Shown here piece after piece: positions 33,322-41,044 of a stretch of DNA of 64,000 nucleotides (its first letter is position 1; every line of letters begins with the position of its first letter). The stretch covers positions 609,101 through 673,100 of the forward strand of contig RPFO01000934.1 of NCBI GenBank assembly GCA_009746045.1, given 5' to 3'. The notes below the pieces were generated by a model. The model was not told where the DNA came from and searched no databases. It saw nothing but the letters and a program-made list of their open reading frames with translations. Position numbers and translations under genes: made by a program. This DNA is from Mesostigma viride. Lineage: Eukaryota; Streptophyta; Mesostigmatophyceae; Mesostigmatales; Mesostigmataceae.

Positions 33322-33570
33322 CTAGACCCCTTGGACCCCCCGGAGCCCCCGGTCCGAACAGAAGTCCTGTAATCTCCACCGCCGCCGTCGCCTGTCCCGG
33401 CCCCGGGAGGCGGCGAAGGGGCAAACGAGGGGGGAGAAGGTAATCCACCTCCGACCGGCGAGAGGGGCCGGAGAGGCCCCGCCAATTTCACTCGCCCCCC
33501 GCCCCGGCCCTCCCGATGGGCGACGCTTGCTTGGATTCTCTTGCACTACTTCTTTTTTAGACTCTTTCAA
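33322..33570 (-). CDS. Small arm ORF with KEVVQENP motif, left copy
   Basis: An 82-codon frame begins MKESKKEVVQENPSKRRPSG and becomes Arg/Gly-rich. It faces away from the ORF at 33,653 across an AT-rich gap, and the two share the motif KEVV(Q/H)ENP near their starts. I recognise no family. Coding status rests on the motif pairing and on the AT-rich gap acting as a shared promoter. Confidence 0.35.
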   Translation of the reverse strand: MKESKKEVVQENPSKRRPSGGPGRGASEIGGASPAPLAGRRWITFSPLVCPFAASRGRDRRRRRWRLQDFCSDRGLRGVQGV

Positions 33571-33571
33571 A

Positions 33572-33650
33572 AATAATTATATGGGTAATGAAAAATTGCA
33601 AAGGGTATAGGCTATATATAGGGCTATATATACAGGAATAATATTTCCCG
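33572..33650. promoter_or_regulatory. AT-rich bidirectional promoter candidate, left arm
   Basis: In a strongly GC-rich arm this gap holds CTATATATAGGGCTATATATA and AATAATTATATGG. It separates two diverging ORFs. The mirror copy lies at about 38,087-38,170. Confidence 0.5.
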
Positions 33651-33652
33651 GG

Positions 33653-33841
33653 GTGGCTGAAAAAGAAGTCGTGCACGAGAATCCACTCCACCTCCGATGG
33701 TCGGGGGCGGCGGGAGAGGTGGCGGCAGGTTCGCTCGCCCCCCGTCCCGGGTCCGTCGCGCCCCGAGTCTGGATGTGTTTGAAACGTCCTTTTCCCTCCT
33801 GGAGGGGTGGCGCGGGCGGGTGGGGGGTCGAGGGTGGATGA
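33653..33841 (+). CDS. Small arm ORF with KEVVHENP motif, left copy
   Basis: A 62-codon frame starting MAEKEVVHENPLHLRWSG resembles the divergent ORF at 33,322-33,570 near the start. The rest is Gly/Pro/Arg-rich without a known domain. The start codon as listed may be GTG (GTGGCTGAAAAAGAAG). Confidence 0.35.
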   Translation: MAEKEVVHENPLHLRWSGAAGEVAAGSLAPRPGSVAPRVWMCLKRPFPSWRGGAGGWGVEGG

Positions 33842-33904
33842 GAATGCGTGGTTTCGGTCGGGCTTCTTTCTGTCGAGTCGACCCGGGTTCTCCCGTTCCA
33901 GTCT

Positions 33905-33968
33905 GCGTCCCGGCGCCCCCCGGGCCGGGGTTGGGAGGGGGTCGCGCTTAGGGGGCGGGAATATTATG
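33905..33968 (+). promoter_or_regulatory. Shared upstream box, copy 1, left arm
   Basis: GTCCCGGCGCCCCCCGGGCC, then GGGTTGGGAGGGGGTCGCGC, TTA, a G-rich spacer and AATATTATGTGGGG. Almost the same order recurs at 34,405-34,470 before the HNH gene, so it may be a promoter or leader common to both arm genes. Confidence 0.5.
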
Positions 33969-33997
33969 TGGGGTCATGGTAAGGGAGATCGAGAGAG

Positions 33998-34387
33998 ATG
34001 GGGACGACTCTGGAGGACGTCCTGACCTGCCACGACTGCCGGCGCGGCATCCCGCTGGAGGGCTGGGACCCGGACCCCACCAGGGTGGACGCGGACGTCC
34101 GCGGGTACCTGCGCGGTCTGATCCCGAGCGTGTACGGCGACGTCGTCGCCCCGTGCCTGGTCTGCCGCGGGTGCCACGAGAGGGAGGAGAAGAAGGAGGA
34201 GTGGGAGGACCCGCCGAGGATGTTCGACGAGCCCCTGAGCGACGACGCGATGCTGATCCTGTGCACCCTGAAGGGCGTGAAGCTGCCCCCTGAGTACAAA
34301 TGGACCACCCCGATGGCCATGTGGGTGGTCCGCGACGGGGGTGTGGTGCTGGCCGGCCCGGCGACCCTGGGCCCGGCGGGTAAGTGA
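33998..34387 (+). CDS. Small CxxC zinc-binding protein, left arm copy
   Basis: The frame starts MGTTLEDVLTCHDCRRGIPL and has a second cysteine cluster PCLVCRGCHEREEKK, giving CxxC and CxxCxxCH pairs that could bind one zinc. The C-terminal half (DDAMLILCTLKGVKLPPEYK) looks like an ordinary small fold. Its stop codon overlaps a good splice-donor string (GGTAAGTGA). The copy at 37,353-37,742 encodes the same 129 residues. Next to an HNH gene it may be a partner protein, but I recognise no family. Confidence 0.6.
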   Translation: MGTTLEDVLTCHDCRRGIPLEGWDPDPTRVDADVRGYLRGLIPSVYGDVVAPCLVCRGCHEREEKKEEWEDPPRMFDEPLSDDAMLILCTLKGVKLPPEYKWTTPMAMWVVRDGGVVLAGPATLGPAGK

Positions 34388-34404
34388 CCGCGGCAAGTCT
34401 AAGT

Positions 34405-34470
34405 CCCGGCGCCCCTCGGGCCGGGGTTGGGAGGGGTCGCGCTTACGGGAGAGGGAATAAAATGTGGGGG
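34405..34470 (+). promoter_or_regulatory. Shared upstream box, copy 2, left arm
   Basis: GTCCCGGCGCCCCTCGGGCC, GGGTTGGGAGGGG, TCGCGCTTA, a purine spacer and GGAATAAAATGTGGGGG repeat the layout seen at 33,905. It lies between the small zinc protein and the HNH gene. Confidence 0.5.
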
Positions 34471-35443
34471 TATGATAACAGCGGCGATAGGCGAGAAAAG
34501 AAGATGACGACCCCCGCGTTCCAGCGCATGAACCTGCTGAACGAGATCGAGAGCTGCAAGAAGATAGCCCACATGCGCAAGAAGATGGGCGTGCACCGCG
34601 TGGTGAGGAAGTTCAACTCGGACTGGCGGTACAAGTGCGGTAAGACGCAGAGGAGGTTCAAGCCTCTGAGCGAGGCGGCGGCTTACGACCGCTGGACCGG
34701 CAAGTGCGCCGAGTGCCGGACGCCCCTCCGCTTCTTCGGCGCGCCGGAGCCCTTGGGCCTCCTGGTCCCCTCGCCGCACCCGAGCAGCGCCGGGCTCTCG
34801 CTGACCGGATCGGCCTCGGGCTGGCCCCCGGAGTGGCGGTGCGGTCTGTGCAGGGCGGGACCTCTGGACTCCGAGGCGGACGAGTTGCGCCACCTGAGGA
34901 CGGAGGAGGAGTACCTGCGCGCCCGGAAGGGGTGGCGATCCCCAGCGGCCCCAAGGTGCCGGTTCTCCCCTTCCCCGAGGTCGCGCCGGAGAGCGCGCCG
35001 AAGGCGAAGCCCCCTCCCCGCTCCTGGGGGGCGGGGAATGCCCGGCCGGCGTGGAGCCGGAGGCGTGGCAGCACGTGAAGGGGTGCCTGACGTCCGCGGA
35101 CTCCAGGGTGAAGAAGGACCTGCCCCTGAGCTGGCAGAGTACGGCTCACGGCGAGCGGGACCTGTCTGGGTACCTGCTGGATGGCGTGAGGAAGCTGGAG
35201 GCGCAAGGATGGGCCTGCGCCCACTGCGGCGGTCTGATGTCCCTGCACGCGCCGCCCGAGCTGGAGCTGAAGCCGTCTCCCGACAAGATCGACACGCTGA
35301 ACCGGGCGTACTTCCCCGACAACTACAGGTGGCTGCACGTGAGCTGCAACCAGTCCAAGGGCGTGGACGACGGCATAGACCAGTGCAGGAGGAGGATGGC
35401 GGAGTACGAGAAGCTGCCGGACGCACCTGACCCCGTAGCATAA
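34462..35443 (+). pseudogene. HNH endonuclease-like gene, left arm copy, two frame breaks
   Basis: This is the mirror of the intact right-arm gene at 36,294-37,277. Relative to that copy it lacks one G near 34,930 and one near 35,027. The first shift ruins the frame after RARKG and the correct frame is regained only from about 35,051 (MEPEAWQHVKG). The nuclease motif itself (DKIDTLNRAYFPDN, then LHVSCNQSKG) is present downstream. Both losses are in G runs, so base-calling error is as likely as decay. Confidence 0.7.
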
Positions 35444-35579
35444 CGAACACCGAATGCTAATGACAAGTTCCCTCATCCAATGCATGTCTGACATGCCACG
35501 CGTCACTGTGCCATTGGTAGACAGTCCCAAAGCAAAGAAGGGCCCATCACCGCAGAGGTGACAGGCCCGGGATGCGCAC

Positions 35580-35745
35580 AAGGAGGGCCGGGTTTGACCG
35601 CATGAGGGAGAGCTGGTTTCAAACAGGGAGGGCTGGGTTTGACAGCATAAGGGAGAGCTGGTTTCAAACAGGGAGGGCTGGGTTTGACAGCATAAGGGAG
35701 AGCTGGTTTCAAACAGGGAGGGCTGGGTTTGACAGCATAAGGACG
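35580..35745. repeat. 45-bp tandem repeat near the palindrome centre, left
   Basis: About 3.5 copies of a unit containing GGGTTTGACAGCATAAGGGA and GAGCTGGTTTCAAACAGG. The mirror lies at 35,992-36,157. A frame through it repeats RAGFDSIRESWFQTG, but I see no sign that it is a gene. Confidence 0.9.
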
Positions 35746-35863
35746 GGTGCGGGTACAGGGCTCCCAGAAAAAATATCTAACCCCCATGGTATAGAGGATA
35801 TCTAGGGTTTCCCAACTCACCCCTGTCCCCATGGGACCATGGGAGATGGTCCCGGCCCCATCA

Positions 35864-35873
35864 GAACGCGTTC
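35864..35873. other. Palindrome centre
   Basis: GAACGCGTTC has its two-fold axis between 35,868 and 35,869, with no unpaired spacer. Inverted identity runs outwards without a break from here. It fits either a head-to-head replication junction or a copied hairpin end. Confidence 0.9.
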
Positions 35874-35991
35874 TGATGGGGCCGGGACCATCTCCCATGG
35901 TCCCATGGGGACAGGGGTGAGTTGGGAAACCCTAGATATCCTCTATACCATGGGGGTTAGATATTTTTTCTGGGAGCCCTGTACCCGCACC

Positions 35992-36157
35992 CGTCCTTAT
36001 GCTGTCAAACCCAGCCCTCCCTGTTTGAAACCAGCTCTCCCTTATGCTGTCAAACCCAGCCCTCCCTGTTTGAAACCAGCTCTCCCTTATGCTGTCAAAC
36101 CCAGCCCTCCCTGTTTGAAACCAGCTCTCCCTCATGCGGTCAAACCCGGCCCTCCTT
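35992..36157. repeat. 45-bp tandem repeat near the palindrome centre, right
   Basis: Mirror of 35,580-35,745, with the same number of units. Confidence 0.9.
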
Positions 36158-36293
36158 GTGCGCATCCCGGGCCTGTCACCTCTGCGGTGATGGGCCCTTC
36201 TTTGCTTTGGGACTGTCTACCAATGGCACAGTGACGCGTGGCATGTCAGACATGCATTGGATGAGGGAACTTGTCATTAGCATTCGGTGTTCG

Positions 36294-37277
36294 TTATGCT
36301 ACGGGGTCAGGTGCGTCCGGCAGCTTCTCGTACTCCGCCATCCTCCTCCTGCACTGGTCTATGCCGTCGTCCACGCCCTTGGACTGGTTGCAGCTCACGT
36401 GCAGCCACCTGTAGTTGTCGGGGAAGTACGCCCGGTTCAGCGTGTCGATCTTGTCGGGAGACGGCTTCAGCTCCAGCTCGGGCGGCGCGTGCAGGGACAT
36501 CAGACCGCCGCAGTGGGCGCAGGCCCATCCTTGCGCCTCCAGCTTCCTCACGCCATCCAGCAGGTACCCAGACAGGTCCCGCTCGCCGTGAGCCGTACTC
36601 TGCCAGCTCAGGGGCAGGTCCTTCTTCACCCTGGAGTCCGCGGACGTCAGGCACCCCTTCACGTGCTGCCACGCCTCCGGCTCCACGCCGGCCGGGCATT
36701 CCCCGCCCCCCCAGGAGCGGGGAGGGGGCTTCGCCTTCGGCGCGCTCTCCGGCGCGACCTCGGGGAAGGGGAGAACCGGCACCTTGGGGCCGCTGGGGAT
36801 CGCCACCCCCTTCCGGGCGCGCAGGTACTCCTCCTCCGTCCTCAGGTGGCGCAACTCGTCCGCCTCGGAGTCCAGAGGTCCCGCCCTGCACAGACCGCAC
36901 CGCCACTCCGGGGGCCAGCCCGAGGCCGATCCGGTCAGCGAGAGCCCGGCGCTGCTCGGGTGCGGCGAGGGGACCAGGAGGCCCAAGGGCTCCGGCGCGC
37001 CGAAGAAGCGGAGGGGCGTCCGGCACTCGGCGCACTTGCCGGTCCAGCGGTCGTAAGCCGCCGCCTCGCTCAGAGGCTTGAACCTCCTCTGCGTCTTACC
37101 GCACTTGTACCGCCAGTCCGAGTTGAACTTCCTCACCACGCGGTGCACGCCCATCTTCTTGCGCATGTGGGCTATCTTCTTGCAGCTCTCGATCTCGTTC
37201 AGCAGGTTCATGCGCTGGAACGCGGGGGTCGTCATCTTCTTTTCTCGCCTATCGCCGCTGTTATCATACCCCCACAT
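36294..37277 (-). CDS. HNH endonuclease-like protein, intact right arm copy
   Basis: About 327 residues from the ATG in GGAATAAAATG; an inner start at 37,235 (MTTPAFQRMN) is also possible. The N-terminal third is basic. Cysteine pairs occur as KCAECRTPL, RCGLCRAGP and WACAHCGGL. The C-terminal part has the HNH layout DKIDTLNRAYFPDN...RWLHVSCNQSKG after the CAHC pair, as in zinc-stabilised HNH nucleases. Giant-virus and homing nucleases of this kind cut DNA. Its place in the terminal repeat suggests a role in end processing or simply mobile-gene spread; both are inference. Confidence 0.75.
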   Translation of the reverse strand: MWGYDNSGDRREKKMTTPAFQRMNLLNEIESCKKIAHMRKKMGVHRVVRKFNSDWRYKCGKTQRRFKPLSEAAAYDRWTGKCAECRTPLRFFGAPEPLGLLVPSPHPSSAGLSLTGSASGWPPEWRCGLCRAGPLDSEADELRHLRTEEEYLRARKGVAIPSGPKVPVLPFPEVAPESAPKAKPPPRSWGGGECPAGVEPEAWQHVKGCLTSADSRVKKDLPLSWQSTAHGERDLSGYLLDGVRKLEAQGWACAHCGGLMSLHAPPELELKPSPDKIDTLNRAYFPDNYRWLHVSCNQSKGVDDGIDQCRRRMAEYEKLPDAPDPVA

Positions 37278-37352
37278 TTTATTCCCTCTCCCGTAAGCGC
37301 GACCCCCTCCCAACCCCGGCCCGAGGGGCGCCGGGACTTAGACTTGCCGCGG

Positions 37353-37742
37353 TCACTTACCCGCCGGGCCCAGGGTCGCCGGGCCGGCCAGCACCACACC
37401 CCCGTCGCGGACCACCCACATGGCCATCGGGGTGGTCCATTTGTACTCAGGGGGCAGCTTCACGCCCTTCAGGGTGCACAGGATCAGCATCGCGTCGTCG
37501 CTCAGGGGCTCGTCGAACATCCTCGGCGGGTCCTCCCACTCCTCCTTCTTCTCCTCCCTCTCGTGGCACCCGCGGCAGACCAGGCACGGGGCGACGACGT
37601 CGCCGTACACGCTCGGGATCAGACCGCGCAGGTACCCGCGGACGTCCGCGTCCACCCTGGTGGGGTCCGGGTCCCAGCCCTCCAGCGGGATGCCGCGCCG
37701 GCAGTCGTGGCAGGTCAGGACGTCCTCCAGAGTCGTCCCCAT
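37353..37742 (-). CDS. Small CxxC zinc-binding protein, right arm copy
   Basis: Encodes the same 129 residues as 33,998-34,387, with LTCHDCRRG and PCLVCRGCHE. It lies upstream of the HNH gene in the same direction, about 75 bases apart, so the two may be co-expressed. Function unknown. Confidence 0.6.
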   Translation of the reverse strand: MGTTLEDVLTCHDCRRGIPLEGWDPDPTRVDADVRGYLRGLIPSVYGDVVAPCLVCRGCHEREEKKEEWEDPPRMFDEPLSDDAMLILCTLKGVKLPPEYKWTTPMAMWVVRDGGVVLAGPATLGPAGK

Positions 37743-37898
37743 CTCTCTCGATCTCCCTTACCATGACCCCACATAATATTCCCGCCCCCTAAGCGCGACC
37801 CCCTCCCAACCCCGGCCCGGGGGGCGCCGGGACGCAGACTGGAACGGGAGAACCCGGGTCGACTCGACAGAAAGAAGCCCGACCGAAACCACGCATTC

Positions 37899-38087
37899 TC
37901 ATCCACCCTCGACCCCCCACCCGCCCGCGCCACCCCTCCAGGAGGGAAAAGGACGTTTCAAACACATCCAGACTCGGGGCGCGACGGACCCGGGACGGGG
38001 GGCGAGCGAACCTGCCGCCACCTCTCCCGCCGCCCCCGACCATCGGAGGTGGAGTGGATTCTCGTGCACGACTTCTTTTTCAGCCAC
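37899..38087 (-). CDS. Small arm ORF with KEVVHENP motif, right copy
   Basis: Identical in frame and sequence to 33,653-33,841. It diverges from 38,170 across the AT-rich TATATAT-containing gap. Confidence 0.35.
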   Translation of the reverse strand: MAEKEVVHENPLHLRWSGAAGEVAAGSLAPRPGSVAPRVWMCLKRPFPSWRGGAGGWGVEGG

Positions 38088-38169
38088 CCCGGGAAATATT
38101 ATTCCTGTATATATAGCCCTATATATAGCCTATACCCTTTGCAATTTTTCATTACCCATATAATTATTT

Positions 38170-38520
38170 TTGAAAGAGTCTAAAAAAGAAGTAGTGCAAG
38201 AGAATCCAAGCAAGCGTCGCCCATCGGGAGGGCCGGGGCGGGGGGCGAGTGAAATTGGCGGGGCCTATCCGGCCCCTCTCGCCGGTCGGAGGTGGATTAC
38301 CTTCTCCCCCTCGTTTGCCCCTTCGCCGCCTCCCGGGGCCGGGACAGGCGACGGCGGCGGTGGAGATTACAGGACTTCTGTTCGGACCGGGGGCTCCGGG
38401 GGGTCCAAGGGGTCTAGGGGGTCTAGGGGGACTGGGGGCTGCAGAGGCTCTGGGGGGGTAGCTCACGTAGTTGCTGGGAAGGCTTTAGGGTGGCTTTCAC
38501 CGTGGCTAAGGCACCCCTAA
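38170..38520 (+). CDS. Small arm ORF with KEVVQENP motif, right copy
   Basis: A 116-codon frame starting MKESKKEVVQENPSKRRPSG. The left copy is shorter because of a one-base difference near a G run and one substitution. The frame crosses the arm boundary at 38,478 and ends in unique DNA, so the C-terminus as read here differs between copies. Confidence 0.35.
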   Translation: MKESKKEVVQENPSKRRPSGGPGRGASEIGGAYPAPLAGRRWITFSPSFAPSPPPGAGTGDGGGGDYRTSVRTGGSGGSKGSRGSRGTGGCRGSGGVAHVVAGKALGWLSPWLRHP

Positions 38521-38540
38521 ACCCTTCCCAGCAACTGCGT
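38463..38540. repeat. Hairpin at the inner edge of the right arm
   Basis: GTTGCTGGGAAGGCTTTAGGG faces CCCTAAACCCTTCCCAGCAAC with a loop of about 30 bases. The inner half also forms a direct repeat with the left boundary: CCAGCAACTGCGTGAGTGAC near 38,530 against CCAGCAACTACGTGAGCTAC at 33,262. Confidence 0.8.
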
Positions 38541-38809
38541 GAGTGACCCCCTCTTTTCCCCCTGTTCCCCCCTGCGTGTCCCCCCCGTTCCGCGCCGAGT
38601 GCTTGGGGACCCCGCAGCGTGTCCCCCCCGTTCCGCGCCGAGTGCTTGTCTGTTTCCCTGTTCCCCCCGCGCGCGAGTCCGTGATCGAGAGTACGAGTGT
38701 GCGAGTGTGTGAGTACGTCGGCAAGTCCGTGTCAGTCTCCGCTGGCGGTGTGCGTGCGTTTATGGTCGCGCTAAAATAATCTCGCGGTTCGTCATATCAG
38801 TGGCGCGCC
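38479..38809. other. Leader of the viral unique region
   Basis: It holds the small hairpin and a direct repeat around GTGTCCCCCCCGTTCCGCGC (near 38,577 and 38,621). The stretch GCGCTAAAATAATCTCGCGG before the next ATG is the only AT-rich part and may be its promoter. Confidence 0.45.
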
Positions 38810-39926
38810 ATGATGCATCCGGTGTCGTTGTCCGAGGCGCGTCTGATGTGCGAGTTCGTGGGCGCGTGCGTGCAGCCGTCGTCGCACATCCAGGAGTGGC
38901 CGGCGGCGGGCAAGCTGGCGGACGCCTTCAACGCGTTCCTCGCGGCGAAGGGTCTGCCCCCGTACGCCGCGTCCCGGCTGGCGGGCCCCTGCCCGGTGGC
39001 GGACGACCTGGCCCTGTGGTCCGGCGTGCTGGCGGGCAAGGGGGGCGTGCTGATGCACGTGGCGGGGGTCGCTGGGGGCGAGAGCGGGGGTGGTACTGGG
39101 CGCAGAACGTGTCGCTGGTCCATCCGGCCCCGTGCCCTCGGACGGGGAGGTGAAGCCGTTCCCCCCTTGGTTCAACGGGGAGCGTTTCCTGGCTGCCCGC
39201 GAGGCGGGCAAGAGGCGCGAGGAGATGCGCAGGTGGGTGAGCGCGTACGCGGGCGAGCACGGGCTGTTCGCGGAGATCACGGAGGAGGAGGAGTCGTTCC
39301 TGGAGGAGTGCCACGGCTACCCCGAGGGCGAGATGGCGGACCTGAAGGGCCTGCGCGAGATCCGCGCGCACATGGCGAAGGCGGGCGGCGCGCCCCCCGC
39401 GTGGATGAACGAGCGCGTCCGCGAGATCCGCGAGCGGCTCACGGCGGCGTTCAGCCGCAAGCAGGGTTCGTCCTCGCGCTGGCGCCTGCGCGACAACCAG
39501 GCGGGCGACGCGCTGACGGCACGGCTGAAGTGGCGGTCGGCGGAGGAGGAGGAGCACGACCTGCAGGGGTCGGGCGAGGCGCGGGGCGGGCGCGAGGAGG
39601 AGGGCAAGGAGCGCGAGGCGGCGGCGCTGGACACGTACCTGCGGCTGTTCCTGCAGCACAGCGACCTGGTGGTCCTGGAACGCGGCGGGCGCCTGCCGCT
39701 GGCGGAGTTCCGCCGCCTGTTCTTCGTGGAGTACCTCCAGAACGGCAGCCGCATGACGCGGCGAGTGCCCAACGCGGACCTGGCCGCCCTGCTGGCCCCC
39801 CACGGGGTCGCCGTGACAGGAAACGTGCGCATGGGCAGCGGGGAGGAGGAGAAGCGCACGGTGTGGGTGACGGGGGTGGCCCGGAGGGCGCTAGGAACGA
39901 CGCGTAATAATAATAATGATGAATAA
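38810..39926 (+). CDS. Viral protein of unknown function with winged-helix-like C-terminus; frame shift
   Basis: The start MMHPVSLSEARLMCEF at 38,810 reads well to about 39,060. The coding frame then moves by one base in a G-rich stretch and continues from about 39,090 (GEVKPFPPWFNGERFLAARE) to a stop at 39,926. The middle is Glu/Arg-rich and helical. The last 90 residues (LRLFLQHSDLVVLERGGRLP, LAEFRRLFFVEYL, then ADLAALLAPHGVAVTG) resemble the small winged-helix modules attached to viral replication or regulatory proteins. That similarity is by eye only and I assign no function. Confidence 0.5.
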
Positions 39927-39968
39927 AACCTCGATGGATGCAATACAGTGAGCGCAAATGCACGGTAT

Positions 39969-41021
39969 TCAGCGCCGCCTCCGCACGGCACTCTGTGGCC
40001 TCCTGACCCGCCTGGCGGCGGTGGGGTGGCCGGGGTCCGGTGGCGAGGGCGGTGGCGGGCCGTAGTTGTCCATCCACCATCGGTAGGCCGCTTCCGGGTC
40101 CGCCCCCGCCTTGCCTTTGTCCCGGTGGCGCCTCTCCTGCTCGCTGGCGGGTGGGGGGACGAGCCAGCTGGGGTCGGCGGGTATCTGTTGTGGCAGTTCC
40201 GGCTGGGGAGGAGGAGGGCTTTGTCGTCGAGAAGGACCGGCTTCCGTGGCGGCGGATCTCTTCGGCCAACGTATGTGACGATGACGCTCCCTCCAATAGC
40301 GCTTTTGGACTTCGTGATTCGTCTCCTGCCCTTCCTCGGCGGTTTTTTGAAGCCATTTGTTGTGGCGGGCCAGTTCTTTTTTTACCCATGCAATGTCGTT
40401 GGGGTCTTCGCTCTTCCATCGTTCAGATTCTTGTTTACGCCTTTCCTTAGTCCTGGCCCGTTCTTTTTTCACCCATGCGATGTCGTCTGGGTCTTGGCTC
40501 TTCCATCGTTCGGCGCGTCGTTCCCTCCGTTTCCGATTTTGGACTTCGCGATTCGTCTCCTGCCCTTCTCTCTTGTAGCTGGCCCGGGCTTTGAGATTGT
40601 TGGCTTCCGATCGTGCGATGTCGTCGGGATCCTTTCTCTTTTTCAGTTCAGCGTATCTTTCCCGGGCTTTACGATTTTTTGCTTCTCTTTGTGTTTCCTG
40701 CCTCTGCGCCTGTTGCCGCCCGCCCTCCTCGTCACCATCCTGGGCGGATCGCTCCTTCTCGTACGCGTCCATGTCGAAAAAAACGTGATCGGCTTTGTCG
40801 AGTCCCTCGGGCATCCCGGGCGTGTTAAGCGGGTCACCGGGCTCCTCGAAGCGGGCCAGCTCGTCCATGTCAAGGGCCCCCAGCTCGTCCATGTCAAGGC
40901 CCCCCACCTCATCCATGTCTAGGCCCACCAGCTCGTCCAGGTCCAGGTCCCCCAGGCCGTCGTCGTCTCCCGGATCGTCCGCCCGCACCCTGTGTCTTCG
41001 GGTCGCTCTCCGCCGCGCCAT
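39969..41021 (-). CDS. Acidic/basic repeat protein, tandem copy 1
   Basis: The start MARRRATRRHRVRADDPGDD is chosen because the neighbouring paralog begins identically. A basic head is followed by acidic repeats of LDMDE(L/V), then about five highly charged helical repeats built on K-x-(D/N)PDDIA and EGQETNR. The end is a Pro-rich stretch and an EAAYRWWMDNYGPPPPSPP tail. No enzyme motif is present. Charge pattern and repeats suggest a nucleic-acid-binding or scaffold protein; this is inference. Confidence 0.7.
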   Translation of the reverse strand: MARRRATRRHRVRADDPGDDDGLGDLDLDELVGLDMDEVGGLDMDELGALDMDELARFEEPGDPLNTPGMPEGLDKADHVFFDMDAYEKERSAQDGDEEGGRQQAQRQETQREAKNRKARERYAELKKRKDPDDIARSEANNLKARASYKREGQETNREVQNRKRRERRAERWKSQDPDDIAWVKKERARTKERRKQESERWKSEDPNDIAWVKKELARHNKWLQKTAEEGQETNHEVQKRYWRERHRHIRWPKRSAATEAGPSRRQSPPPPQPELPQQIPADPSWLVPPPASEQERRHRDKGKAGADPEAAYRWWMDNYGPPPPSPPDPGHPTAARRVRRPQSAVRRRR

Positions 41022-41044
41022 GTTTTGATACATGTCTGAGAATT

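Larger units (their letters stand above)
33262..35868 (+). repeat. Left arm of the 5.2-kb palindrome
   Basis: This arm (2,607 bases) is the inverse of 35,869-38,478. The outermost shared bases are CCAGCAACTACGTGAGC; position 33,261 no longer matches. Compared with the right arm I see three 1-base deletions, all in G runs (near 34,435, 34,930 and 35,027), and one substitution near 33,476. I read it as a second copy of a viral terminal repeat joined to host-like DNA, or as a read-through artefact of a hairpin end. Confidence 0.9.
35869..38478 (-). repeat. Right arm of the 5.2-kb palindrome
   Basis: This 2,610-base arm continues directly into the viral unique region, so it is the better candidate for the true viral terminal repeat. 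All arm genes are intact here. It ends at TTGCTGGG; just beyond lies a second, small inverted repeat (38,463-38,540). Confidence 0.9.

Noticed and set aside
35503-36234. 131-residue frames crossing the palindrome centre with KPSPPCLKPALPYAV repeats
   Set aside because: They follow the 45-bp tandem repeat and read through the axis; nothing supports translation.
36156-37766. 536-codon frame on the plus strand of the right arm
   Set aside because: It is antisense to the HNH and zinc-protein genes, which have real motifs, and shows only GC-driven composition.
33262-38478. Reading the palindrome as a simple transposon with inverted ends
   Set aside because: There is no unique interior between the arms and no target duplication of defined length; the arms meet at a single axis and one continues into viral DNA.
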